64,000 nt of DNA, from positions 1 to 64,000 of the forward strand of contig CAJBLH010000229.1 in assembly GCA_903953895.1 (NCBI GenBank). Reading direction: 5' to 3'. The stretch comes from an uncultured Desulfobacteraceae bacterium. Its GTDB lineage: Bacteria > Desulfobacterota > Desulfobacteria > Desulfobacterales > Desulfatirhabdiaceae. The translations under genes were made by a program, and so were the position numbers. Position 1 is the stretch's first letter. Each line of letters starts with the position of its first letter. The notes under the pieces were generated by a model. The model was not told where the DNA came from, ran no database searches, and was given only the letters and a program-made list of their open reading frames with translations. Positions 18,115 through 26,233 of the stretch are shown here, in pieces.

Positions 18115-18597
18115 TCATGATTGAAACAGTTGACGTTTGACGGTGTTGAATTCTTCCAGGGTAATCAAATCGTTTTCCAGCAGGCGAGCCAGTTCGGAAA
18201 GTTCACGGAATCTGGCCGTGGCCGGATCTTCCAGTAGATAAGTCGGTTTGAAGGCCGAGTCGGGCAGGGCATGGGGACCGGCGTCATTTCCGATTTTAAA
18301 GGATGCCATTCCGCCCAGAATGCTGATTTCAACGGCTCTGCCGTTGAAAACCGGGGAACCCAGAGCTTCCCGCAGGGTTTTTCCTTCCTGCCTCATCCGG
18401 TTGTAAACACGGTAGCCGGAGATGAAGATGGCTACAGCTCCACCGAGAAAAATCCAGATGATGTACTGAATGAAGCCTCGAAAGAAAAGCACCAGAAGAC
18501 CCAATCCGGCAATCAGCAGCACATGAAGCAACAGAATCGAGTAGGCCATCATTACACTCTTGAAAATACCGTCGTTTTCTTTGGATTTGTTCATCAT
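18115..18597 (-). CDS. Small membrane protein with C-terminal SHOCT-like motif
   Basis: A 160-residue protein with two adjacent N-terminal membrane helices (about 14-36 and 38-60) and a cytoplasmic tail. The last 30 residues ('ELARLLENDLITLEEFNTVKRQL') match the SHOCT pattern (short C-terminal helix pair, 'L..G.IT.EEF...K..L'), usually found in membrane or oligomerising proteins of unknown role. It is co-directional and tightly spaced with the DUF1992 gene (11 bases) and ddl (13 bases). No ribosome-binding site is strong. Function unknown. Confidence 0.65.
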   Translation of the reverse strand: MMNKSKENDGIFKSVMMAYSILLLHVLLIAGLGLLVLFFRGFIQYIIWIFLGGAVAIFISGYRVYNRMRQEGKTLREALGSPVFNGRAVEISILGGMASFKIGNDAGPHALPDSAFKPTYLLEDPATARFRELSELARLLENDLITLEEFNTVKRQLFQS

Positions 18598-18608
18598 GAT
18601 GGGTAAGT

Positions 18609-18995
18609 TCAGATTGAGGGTTTTGTTTCCATACGGTCTGCCAGGATTGCGGCGTAGTGTTGAGGCATTTCCCGGGAAACAGCGGTGTTACGCAGACAGT
18701 TAAGTTTTAAAATCAGATAATTCAATCGGGTAAGGGTACGATATCTCTGAGCCGTATCTTCTATTTCCGCCAGCAAGTCTCGGGTGTGGTGAATCTCTTT
18801 TTTCAGCTCGATTTCCGGCGGTATACAACCGGCATTTTTCAGAACTTTGTAGGCAAGCCTGAGATCTTCGGGAATATGACGATCATCCTCAATTTCGAGC
18901 GGTTTTCCGGAACCCGGAAGATTGTCGAAATCCCCGCGACGCTGGGCCTGAAGGATGCGCTCCTCGATTATTTTTTCAAATCCTGTTGATATCAT
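18609..18995 (-). CDS. DUF1992 (DnaJ-homologue subfamily C28-like) protein
   Basis: A 128-residue protein typical of the DUF1992 / DNAJC28 conserved-domain family: signature 'GDFDNLPGSGKPL' in the N-terminal third, followed by 'LAYKVLKNAGCIPPEIELKKEI' region and helical repeats. No J-domain is present, as usual for bacterial members. The molecular function of the family is unknown. It heads the minus-strand group leading to ddl. The intergenic space to the divergent transglycosylase gene (18996-19176) is AT-rich and probably holds both promoters. Confidence 0.85.
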   Translation of the reverse strand: MISTGFEKIIEERILQAQRRGDFDNLPGSGKPLEIEDDRHIPEDLRLAYKVLKNAGCIPPEIELKKEIHHTRDLLAEIEDTAQRYRTLTRLNYLILKLNCLRNTAVSREMPQHYAAILADRMETKPSI

Positions 18996-19176
18996 TGTAA
19001 CGATTCGTTATACAACCGATGTCGCCCCTGCGATTGAAAGTTAGATCCGGCATTATACAATTATAAACCGCAATATCAAGAACAATGTACACCGCAATAA
19101 TGATGCTGGATTATTTTTATCCAATTATGATATATACCCGTTTTATTTTTAAGATATATCGACTGAAAAAGGAATC

Positions 19177-20073
19177 ATGATATTGAAAACCTGCAATGCC
19201 TTTACTCGCTTTATTCTTTATGGCGCGCGAATCGGCACGTTGATCGTCTGCTTCTGGCTGAATGCGGCGGTTCCAGCGGCGACCGAAGACAGCACGGCGC
19301 CCTTTGTCACGCTCCAGGCCAGACTGACCCAGGACGGCTTTGATTCGAACCAGCTCAAGTCGCTTTACCAGAAGCCGGATGTCCACTTCGAGCCTCGCAC
19401 CGTATCCCTGTTTTTCATGCACAGCGAAGCCAGGGTCAACTACAATCAGTTTTTAGCTCCGGAAGCCATTCAAAAAGCCAAACTATACATTCAGGATCAT
19501 CTTTCGGAGTTGAATGCCGCAGAAGACAGCCTCGGTGTCGATAAGGAAGTGATCACGGCCATCATGCTGGTCGAAACCCGGCTGGGAACTTATCTGGGAA
19601 CCAGCTCCATCTTGAATACCCTTTCATCTCTGGCTGCTTTGAAAGATCCCGGTCTTCGAGAAGTGGTATGGAACAGCATGCAGGAAGATCGCCGGCCGGA
19701 AAGGGCGGCTTTCGAAGAAAAGGCCAATGCCAAATCTGCATGGGGCTATCAGGAACTCAAGGCTTTTTTGAAATATACCGGCAGGGAAAAAATCGATCCC
19801 ACAACCGTCCATGGTTCCTATGCAGGCGCTATGGGAATTTCCCAGTTCATGCCAAGTAATATCCTGGCATACGGTCGGGACGGCAATCGGGACGGCAGAA
19901 TCGATTTGTTCAATTCCAGCGACGCCATCATGAGCATTGCCAATTACCTGAAAAATTTCGGGTGGAAACCCGGCATCAGTTATGAAGCCGCCTTCGATGT
20001 GGTCTATCGTTACAACCACAGCAAGGTATATGTCACCACCATATTGAAAATCGCCGATCAGTTAAAGGGATGA
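19177..20073 (+). CDS. Lytic murein transglycosylase (MltB/SLT2-like)
   Basis: A 298-residue exported protein with an N-terminal hydrophobic signal segment (about residues 12-32). It carries the SLT_2 (MltB) domain: catalytic Glu in 'IMLVETRLGTYLG', 'WGYQELKAFLKY', and the C-terminal 'GAMGISQFMPSN' and 'DGRIDLFNSSDAIMSIANYL' motifs. It cleaves the MurNAc-GlcNAc bond of peptidoglycan to form 1,6-anhydro ends. AAGGAA precedes the ATG. It lies one base before the small PLDc_N-like gene. Periplasmic, no lipobox seen. Confidence 0.9.
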   Translation: MILKTCNAFTRFILYGARIGTLIVCFWLNAAVPAATEDSTAPFVTLQARLTQDGFDSNQLKSLYQKPDVHFEPRTVSLFFMHSEARVNYNQFLAPEAIQKAKLYIQDHLSELNAAEDSLGVDKEVITAIMLVETRLGTYLGTSSILNTLSSLAALKDPGLREVVWNSMQEDRRPERAAFEEKANAKSAWGYQELKAFLKYTGREKIDPTTVHGSYAGAMGISQFMPSNILAYGRDGNRDGRIDLFNSSDAIMSIANYLKNFGWKPGISYEAAFDVVYRYNHSKVYVTTILKIADQLKG

Positions 20074-20074
20074 T

Positions 20075-20290
20075 ATGGATTTTCAGACCATCAAGATTGT
20101 TTTAGCCCTCGCTGCACCGTTTCTGCTGGCGACACTCTGGGCCGTCATTCATGCGTCTCAGAAGGAATTCGGCAGCTTGCGGGAAAAAGTACTCTGGATG
20201 ATGGTTGCCGCCATCCCGTTTATCGGATTTCTCATCTATCTGATATTTGGTTTCCGGAAAGGGAAGAAAATGGGAGAAATACATGAATGA
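20075..20290 (+). CDS. Small PLDc_N-type membrane protein
   Basis: A 71-residue protein with two membrane helices (about 6-25 and 40-60) and the pattern 'WMMVAAIPFIGFLIYLIFG.RK', typical of the phospholipase D-nuclease N-terminal (PLDc_N) domain that precedes cardiolipin synthases, here standing alone. It starts directly after the transglycosylase stop and overlaps the iorA start by eight bases, linking envelope genes to the ior-liv operon. Stand-alone members have no known activity. Confidence 0.7.
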   Translation: MDFQTIKIVLALAAPFLLATLWAVIHASQKEFGSLREKVLWMMVAAIPFIGFLIYLIFGFRKGKKMGEIHE

Positions 20291-22109
20291 CCGCATCCTG
20301 ATGCTGGGGAATCAGGCCATTTCGAGGGGGTTGATCGAAAACGGCTGCGCTGTGGCCACATCCTATCCCGGTACGCCGGCCTCCGAGATTCTGCCATCGC
20401 TGGTGGAATGGCGGCTGGCTGAAAATACCCGGCTGCATGCCCAGTGGGCGGTCAACGAAAAAGTGGCCTTTGAAATCGCCTATACCGCCGCCATGACCGG
20501 GCTCCGGTCCATGGTCAGCATGAAACAGGTCGGGCTGAACGTGGCTTCCGACCCATTGATGAGCGCAGCCTACATGGGAACCGTGGGTGGGTTTCTGGTC
20601 GTCTGCGCCGATGATCCGGGTCCGCATTCCTCGCAGACCGAACAAGACAGCCGGATGATGGCCATGATGGCCAAAATTCCAGTACTCGATCCCGACTCTC
20701 CAGCCCAGGCCAAAGACATGATCGCCATGGGGTATGCATTGTCCGAAGCTTTCGAGATTCCGGTCATGATCCGGCCCACCACGCGGGTCTGTCATGCACG
20801 TCAGGATGTGGCTGTTTCCCCCATTGTTGCGGATACCCGTCAGCCGAAATTCGAAAAAAATCCGGCCCGCTGGGCCGCCACCCCAAAATTCCGGTTTCGG
20901 CTGCATCAGTCTCTGGAGCAGAAGCTGTCTGCCATTTCCAATCATGCCGCGACAGCTCCGCAACGCTGTAATCCGGGTGCGGACGAATCTCGGCAGGCCA
21001 TCGTGGTTTCCGGAGTAGCAGCCGCCCATACCCGCGATGTCATGAAAGATCTCGGCCTCTGGGACCATGTTCCCCTATATCAGGTGCTTCAGCCTTTTCC
21101 CCTGCACCGGGAGTTTATCACGCATCTGGATACGGCATATTCACAGATTCTGGTCATCGAAGAGAGCGCTGGCATCATCGAATTACAGATTGCCGACCGC
21201 CGTAAGGTCTTGGGAAAAGTATCCGGTACCGTACCGTCCGTGGGGGAAATCCTGCCTGAGACCATCGAGGCGATCGTGGCGAAATTCGCCGGAAAATCGG
21301 TGTCTCCACCTGACCTGCCGCTGACCGCCCCCGGCAGACACCCGACACTTTGTGCCGGCTGTCCGCATCGGGCCAGCTTTTTCGCTATCAAAAAAGCCGC
21401 ACCCCGGGGTATTTATACGAGTGATATCGGCTGCTATACGCTGGGCCTCAACCTCGGCGCCGTCGATACTTTTATCTGTATGGGGGCCGCCATCAGCCAG
21501 GCTGCGGGGTTTTATCAGGCTTTCCGGCACGAGGCCAGACGGCCGGATATCGTGGCCACCCTGGGCGATTCCACGTTCTTTCACGCCGGAATTCCAGCCC
21601 TGATTGATGCCGTGGTTCAGAATGTCCGCTTTGTTCTGGTTATCCTCGACAACCGAACCACCGCCATGACCGGTAACCAGCCAACTCCAGCCTGCGGCAG
21701 GGGCATCGGTGGGGAGCCCACGATCACGGTCGCAATCGAAAAACTGGTTCAGGGATGCGGTGTCGCGTTCTGTGAAACCGGAGATCCCTACGATGTGCCG
21801 GCATTCATTTCCCTGGTGAAATCAGCGGTTGCCTACAGCCGGGAAACCGGACCCGCAGTCGTCATCGCCAGGCGGCCCTGCCTGCTGGATCGCAGCCAGG
21901 TTGAAAGCCGCCATCCGTTTATCCGGGTTCATGTCGTTGAGAAAGACTGCGATGCCTGCCATTACTGCATCCAGCATTTCGAGTGTCCGGCCCTGATTAC
22001 CGACGGCAAAGACAAGCCGGTCCGTGTCAATCCGGCAGCGTGTACCGGATGCGGGGTTTGTCTGCATGTGTGTCCAAAAAAAGCGATAGTTATCACGGAA
22101 AAAGTATGA
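20283..22109 (+). CDS. iorA: Indolepyruvate ferredoxin oxidoreductase, alpha subunit
   Basis: A 608-residue thiamine-diphosphate and iron-sulfur subunit. It oxidatively decarboxylates aryl pyruvates (indole-, phenyl-, hydroxyphenylpyruvate) with CoA and ferredoxin to aryl-acetyl-CoA. Seen: N-terminal pyrimidine-domain segment 'SYPGTPASEILP', 'CAGCPHRASF', the ThDP motif 'GDSTFFHAGIPAL...NRTTAMTGNQPTP', and a C-terminal two-cluster ferredoxin domain (CDACHYC, then CTGCGVC and CP). ATG 20283 is chosen: GGGAG lies upstream and it overlaps the preceding gene. Upstream in-frame starts would add 12 basic residues. Together with iorB it forms the enzyme. Confidence 0.95.
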   Translation: MNDRILMLGNQAISRGLIENGCAVATSYPGTPASEILPSLVEWRLAENTRLHAQWAVNEKVAFEIAYTAAMTGLRSMVSMKQVGLNVASDPLMSAAYMGTVGGFLVVCADDPGPHSSQTEQDSRMMAMMAKIPVLDPDSPAQAKDMIAMGYALSEAFEIPVMIRPTTRVCHARQDVAVSPIVADTRQPKFEKNPARWAATPKFRFRLHQSLEQKLSAISNHAATAPQRCNPGADESRQAIVVSGVAAAHTRDVMKDLGLWDHVPLYQVLQPFPLHREFITHLDTAYSQILVIEESAGIIELQIADRRKVLGKVSGTVPSVGEILPETIEAIVAKFAGKSVSPPDLPLTAPGRHPTLCAGCPHRASFFAIKKAAPRGIYTSDIGCYTLGLNLGAVDTFICMGAAISQAAGFYQAFRHEARRPDIVATLGDSTFFHAGIPALIDAVVQNVRFVLVILDNRTTAMTGNQPTPACGRGIGGEPTITVAIEKLVQGCGVAFCETGDPYDVPAFISLVKSAVAYSRETGPAVVIARRPCLLDRSQVESRHPFIRVHVVEKDCDACHYCIQHFECPALITDGKDKPVRVNPAACTGCGVCLHVCPKKAIVITEKV

Positions 22110-22168
22110 TAACACCAGTCTGATTCAGCCTTCATACTTTGAATAAAGATTCCCTTACGGAGTGGTGA

Positions 22169-22711
22169 ATGACAATTCAACAGCAGATTATCATCAGCGG
22201 CGTCGGCGGCCAGGGCGTCCTGTTTGTTACCCGCCTTCTGGCCGAGGCCGCCATGATGAAGGGATTTCCGGTACTGACTTCCGAAACCCACGGCATGGCC
22301 CAGCGGGGAGGTACCGTGGTATCTCACCTGAAAGTCGGCGATTTTTCCAGTCCGCTGATCCGACCGTTTTCAGCAGACGGACTGCTGGCGTTCAAGTCCG
22401 AGAGCCTGGCCCAGCACGGCGGCTTCGTTAAATCCGGGGGGTGGGCTGTTGTCAACAGCGGCGGGCCGCTTCAATCTACGGGTGAGCTCAAGGTCGAGTC
22501 TGTGGATGCAGACGCGATCGCTGGAAATATCGGCAACCTGAAATCCGTCAATCTCATCATGCTGGGAGCCTCATTGTCAAGGCTCTCTGGCGATTGCGGT
22601 CTGTTCTGCACGCTGACGGATATCCTCACTGTTCTGAAGATGCAGATTTCCGGGGCCCCGGCCAAACTGGAATCATTCACCGCCGCTATCCATGCCGGTT
22701 ATAAGGTTTAA
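22169..22711 (+). CDS. iorB: Indolepyruvate ferredoxin oxidoreductase, beta subunit
   Basis: A 180-residue gamma-domain type subunit of 2-oxoacid:ferredoxin oxidoreductases, the normal size for IorB. The N-terminal 'ISGVGGQGVLFVTRLLAEAA' region and 'SETHGMAQRGGTVVSHL' are diagnostic. It pairs with IorA (59 bases upstream, GGAG ribosome-binding site). The following Liv genes are on the same strand and close, suggesting that imported amino acids, after transamination, feed this enzyme. Confidence 0.93.
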   Translation: MTIQQQIIISGVGGQGVLFVTRLLAEAAMMKGFPVLTSETHGMAQRGGTVVSHLKVGDFSSPLIRPFSADGLLAFKSESLAQHGGFVKSGGWAVVNSGGPLQSTGELKVESVDADAIAGNIGNLKSVNLIMLGASLSRLSGDCGLFCTLTDILTVLKMQISGAPAKLESFTAAIHAGYKV

Positions 22712-22729
22712 GCGGGATTGACAGGGGTC

Positions 22730-23614
22730 ATGCCGCAGCTTGTCAAACTGTTTCAATTTACGCTCTCGGGGCTGACCACCGGCAGCACTTATGCATTGAT
22801 CGCCATCGGGTTTTCCATCATCCACAATGCCACCGGCATCGTCAATTTCGCTCAGGGCGAATTCGTGATGTTGGGCGGGATGTTCATGATCACATTTTAC
22901 GGATATTTGAAACTGCCCATGGCGGCAGCCTTTGTTCTAAGCGTTTTTGCCGTGGCAATCATCGGCCTGCTGCTGGAGAAGACCGCCTTGCGGCCTTCCA
23001 GATCCCAGGAAGTCCTCAACCTGGTCATGATTACCGTTGGTGCCTCCATTTTTATCAAGGGACTGTCCATGGCTGTCTGGGGAAAGAGCGCCATGACGCT
23101 GGCGCCTTTTTCCGGTGAAGACCCCATTCTTATTCTGGGTGCTGCCATCATGCCCCAGAGCATCTGGATATTTGGTATTACACTGGCGGTGGTGGCGGCG
23201 TTAAGCGCATTTTTCGTCAAAACCCGCACCGGAAAAGCCATGCGGGCCGTTGCCGCCAGCCGCCGGTCCGCGATGCTGGCGGGTATTCCGGTCAACCGGA
23301 TGATCGCGCTGTCGTTTTTTCTCAGCGGCGCTTTGGGAGCTGTGGCCGGCATCATTCTCACACCCGTTACCACCATTTCCTACGACGCTGGCATCATGCT
23401 GGGGCTCAAAGGGTTTTCTGCCGCCATTCTGGGAGGATACGGCTCCATGATCGGGGCTGTGGCCGGAGGGCTTCTTCTTGGCGTACTGGAATCTCTCGGA
23501 GCCGGTCTCGTTTCCTCCGAATATAAAGACGTTCTGGCCTTTCTGATCCTGCTGATCGTACTTTTTTTCAAACCCGGCGGCATATTTGGGAAAGGGGCGT
23601 CAAGAAGGGTGTGA
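22730..23614 (+). CDS. livH: Branched-chain amino acid ABC transporter permease LivH
   Basis: A permease of about 294 residues with eight to nine membrane helices. Typical LivH sequence: 'GLTTGSTYALIAIGFSII' near the N-terminus, 'NFAQGEFVMLGG', and a C-terminal 'GLKGFSAAILGGYGSMIGAVAGG' loop. It forms the membrane channel with LivM for leucine/isoleucine/valine or aromatic and aryl-acid substrates. ATG 22730 follows AGGGG very closely; TTG 22718 is a possible alternative. It overlaps livM. No livK-type binding-protein gene is next to this operon. Confidence 0.9.
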   Translation: MPQLVKLFQFTLSGLTTGSTYALIAIGFSIIHNATGIVNFAQGEFVMLGGMFMITFYGYLKLPMAAAFVLSVFAVAIIGLLLEKTALRPSRSQEVLNLVMITVGASIFIKGLSMAVWGKSAMTLAPFSGEDPILILGAAIMPQSIWIFGITLAVVAALSAFFVKTRTGKAMRAVAASRRSAMLAGIPVNRMIALSFFLSGALGAVAGIILTPVTTISYDAGIMLGLKGFSAAILGGYGSMIGAVAGGLLLGVLESLGAGLVSSEYKDVLAFLILLIVLFFKPGGIFGKGASRRV

Positions 23615-24552
23615 TGAAGCATCTGCCGCTACCGGTTTTCAGCCTGTTTGTTATCGCTCTACCGTTGATCCTGAGTAACAATTACTACCTGATGGCGCTC
23701 AATATCGCTGCTCTCAATGTCGTGATCGTTATCGGGCTCAATCTTCTCATGGGCTATGCCGGCCAGATATCCCTGGGTCATGCCGCCTTTTTCGGCCTGG
23801 GCGCCTATTTATCCGCTATTCTCACCACCACCTGTGGTTTTCCGGTCTGGCCCACGATCCCGGCAGCCATGGCCATTACGGCCGTCGTTGCCTACCTCAT
23901 CGGCATTCCCACGCTCAAACTTGAAGGCCATTACCTGGTGATGGCAACCCTCGGGTTCAATGTTATCGTCTATATCGTCATGATTCAACTGAGCGCCGTC
24001 ACCGGCGGCCCATCGGGATTTGCCGGCATTCCCCGCCTGCAGATCGGGGGATTTGCCTTTGATTCGGATCTGAAAATCTATTATCTGTTCTGGGCGGTCG
24101 CCATCCTTGTTCTGATCCTTTCGCTGAATCTGATCCACTCGAGGGCCGGCAGGGCCATGGCTGCACTCAGCCATAACGAAATCGCGGCCCGCTGCACAGG
24201 CATCGATACGGAAACCTACAAGGTCAAAATTTTTGTCATCAGTGCTGCCCTGGCATCCCTTGCCGGAAGCCTGTATGCCCATTACATTTCCTTTATCAGT
24301 CCGGGCTCTTTCAGCATCTTTTTTTCGCTTCAGGCCGTAACCATGGTTCTTGTGGGAGGCATGGGGTCTGTCTGGGGATCGCTTTTCGGTGCGATTCTGC
24401 TGTCTCTGCTGCCGGAAGTCCTGCATAGCGTCAAGGAATACAATGTCCTGGTCTACGGATTCATTCTCATGGCGGTGCTGATGTTTTTTCCCAGGGGGCT
24501 GTTTCCGGCTGGAAGGTCTTTCTGTATTGCGATGATCAGGAAAAAGACATGA
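23614..24552 (+). CDS. livM: Branched-chain amino acid ABC transporter permease LivM
   Basis: A 312-residue permease with about nine helices and the LivM signature 'LNVVIVIGLNLLMGYAGQISLGHAAFFG'. The EAA-like 'ALSHNEIAARCTGIDTETYKVKIFV' segment contacts the ATPases. ATG 23614 shares its A with the livH stop (TGATG); GTG 23611 is also in frame. It works with LivH as the heterodimeric channel and overlaps livG by four bases. Confidence 0.92.
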   Translation: MKHLPLPVFSLFVIALPLILSNNYYLMALNIAALNVVIVIGLNLLMGYAGQISLGHAAFFGLGAYLSAILTTTCGFPVWPTIPAAMAITAVVAYLIGIPTLKLEGHYLVMATLGFNVIVYIVMIQLSAVTGGPSGFAGIPRLQIGGFAFDSDLKIYYLFWAVAILVLILSLNLIHSRAGRAMAALSHNEIAARCTGIDTETYKVKIFVISAALASLAGSLYAHYISFISPGSFSIFFSLQAVTMVLVGGMGSVWGSLFGAILLSLLPEVLHSVKEYNVLVYGFILMAVLMFFPRGLFPAGRSFCIAMIRKKT

Positions 24553-25340
24553 TTTCGCCGGCTGATCCCCATATGGATACCGCAGTGCTGGAGGCGAAGA
24601 ATATCACCGTTCGCTTTGAAGGTCTGGAGGCGCTCAGCCGCCTTTCATTTGCCATCAGTCCGCGGCGAATCGTCTCCATTATCGGCCCGAATGGCGCCGG
24701 AAAGACCACGCTCCTGAACGCCATCACCGGTGTCTATCCGATCCACGCCGGGGAAATTCTGTTTCAGGGGAAGTCGATCTCAGGGCTCAAGCCGTTTCAA
24801 ATCGCAGCATTGGGCATTACCCGCTCTTTTCAGCAGGCCCAGCTCTTCATGAACATGACGGTTCTGGAAAATGTCATGGTCGGGATGCATTCGCGTACCA
24901 CATCGGGTTTTTTCAAAGGTATGCTCCGCCTGCCGTCCGAACGAAAAGAGGAACGGATAATTTCCGCACAATCCCGGGATATATTAGATGAATTCGGGCT
25001 CATTTCAAAGGCTGCAGACATGGCCGGGCATATCAGCATCCTCGATCAGCGGCGCCTGGAGATCGCCCGGGCCATGGCCGCCCGGCCGAAAATCCTGCTT
25101 CTGGATGAACCAGCAGCAGGATTGACGATCCGCGAAATGGAAGCCATGGCTGATCTCATCCTCGGACTCCGGGAAAAAGGCCAGACCATCATTCTGGTGG
25201 AACACAACATGCGGCTGGTCATGGCGATTTCGGACCACTTGATCGTCCTGCATCATGGCGTCAAGATTGGCGAAGGCCGACCCGAAGATATCCAGAAAAA
25301 CCGACAGGTCATCGAAGCATATCTGGGGAAGAAGGTTTAA
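24549..25340 (+). CDS. livG: Branched-chain amino acid ABC transporter ATPase LivG
   Basis: A 263-residue ATPase. Walker A GPNGAGKTT, the LivG-typical 'GITRSFQQAQLF' Q-loop region, Walker B 'ILLLDEPAAGL' and the switch His ('ILVEHNMRLVM') are present. The ABC signature, normally LSYGQQRRLEI in LivG, reads ISILDQRRLEI here, so the Ser-Gly core is lost while the flanking residues are kept. Either the site is degenerate, with LivF supplying the working site, or this is an altered paralogue. ATG overlaps the livM stop (ATGA). Cytoplasmic face of the transporter. Confidence 0.9.
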   Translation: MISPADPHMDTAVLEAKNITVRFEGLEALSRLSFAISPRRIVSIIGPNGAGKTTLLNAITGVYPIHAGEILFQGKSISGLKPFQIAALGITRSFQQAQLFMNMTVLENVMVGMHSRTTSGFFKGMLRLPSERKEERIISAQSRDILDEFGLISKAADMAGHISILDQRRLEIARAMAARPKILLLDEPAAGLTIREMEAMADLILGLREKGQTIILVEHNMRLVMAISDHLIVLHHGVKIGEGRPEDIQKNRQVIEAYLGKKV

Positions 25341-25417
25341 TTTATAAGTTTTTCGGTTTTCAGTATCAAGCATGAAAATCCTAAACTCAAAACCTAAAAC
25401 TCATAACTGGTGTTACT

Positions 25418-26149
25418 TTGCTGAAAATCAGAAACATCGATGCGGGGTATGGAAAGATTCAGATTCTTCACCGGACATCGCTTCATATCCGGGAAGGGGA
25501 GATCGTATCACTGATTGGCGCCAACGGAGCGGGAAAGACGACGCTTCTGAACGTGATTTCCGGGCTGCATCCGCTGAAAGGCGGCAGTGTCATGTTTCAA
25601 AACCGGGAAATCCAGGCCATGCCACCGGACCGGATCGTCGGTATGGGGCTGATTCAGGTGCCGGAAACCGACAAGATATTCCCTCCCCTGACGGTACTGG
25701 AGAATCTGGAAATGGGTGCTTATCTTCGGCGCCTCGATCGCCGTGCGTTACAATCGGAGATCGAAAAAATTCATGCGCTCTTTCCCATTCTTCGTGATCG
25801 CGGAGACCGGGCCGCTGGAACCCTTTCCGGCGGCGAGCGCCAGATGCTGGCCCTGGGAAGAGCGCTCATGGGAAAGCCCAGACTCCTGATGCTGGATGAG
25901 CCGTCCCTGGGACTGGCGCCCGTCATTGTCGCCGAGATGTTTGGGATCATTCAGTCTCTGAACGCCATGGGAACGACCATCCTGCTGGTGGAGCAGAACG
26001 CCCGGGAAGCCCTGCAAATCTCCAACCGGGCCTATGTGATGGAAACCGGGCGGATCGTACTGACCGGGGCCGGTGTCGAGCTGATGAGCAATGAAGAGGT
26101 GAAACGGGCATTTCTGGGAAACGATTACAAGGAAAAATGGGAACGTTGA
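25418..26149 (+). CDS. livF: Branched-chain amino acid ABC transporter ATPase LivF
   Basis: A 243-residue ATPase of normal LivF size: Walker A GANGAGKTT, 'IQVPETDKIFPPLTVLENLEMG', intact signature LSGGERQMLALGRAL, Walker B 'LLMLDEPSLGLAP' and switch region 'LLVEQNAREAL'. No ATG is available; translation most likely starts at TTG 25418 (TTG CTG AAA ATC). The 77-base gap to livG is unusually long for this operon and AT-rich. It completes a transporter whose substrate-binding protein is not in the immediate neighbourhood. Confidence 0.9.
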   Translation: MLKIRNIDAGYGKIQILHRTSLHIREGEIVSLIGANGAGKTTLLNVISGLHPLKGGSVMFQNREIQAMPPDRIVGMGLIQVPETDKIFPPLTVLENLEMGAYLRRLDRRALQSEIEKIHALFPILRDRGDRAAGTLSGGERQMLALGRALMGKPRLLMLDEPSLGLAPVIVAEMFGIIQSLNAMGTTILLVEQNAREALQISNRAYVMETGRIVLTGAGVELMSNEEVKRAFLGNDYKEKWER

Positions 26150-26162
26150 TATTGGACAGCTT

Positions 26163-26208
26163 CATAAAAAGTTCGCAGGCAGGGAGCGCAGCATCCGAAC
26201 TTTTTATG
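26163..26208. repeat. Perfect 13-bp inverted repeat between livF and the PaaK-like gene
   Basis: CATAAAAAGTTCG (26163-26175) and CGAACTTTTTATG (26196-26208) are exact inverse copies with a 20-base loop. The stem contains A5/T5 tracts, so it could attenuate transcription between livF and the following gene, but it is not GC-capped like a standard terminator. It may be a dispersed palindromic repeat. Confidence 0.55.
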
Positions 26209-26233
26209 ATGCCGTTGAAAGGGAGGGATAGAT

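Noticed and set aside
20232-21068. 278-codon minus-strand frame over iorA
   Set aside because: Antisense to the conserved iorA N-terminus, His/Gly-rich, no family resemblance.
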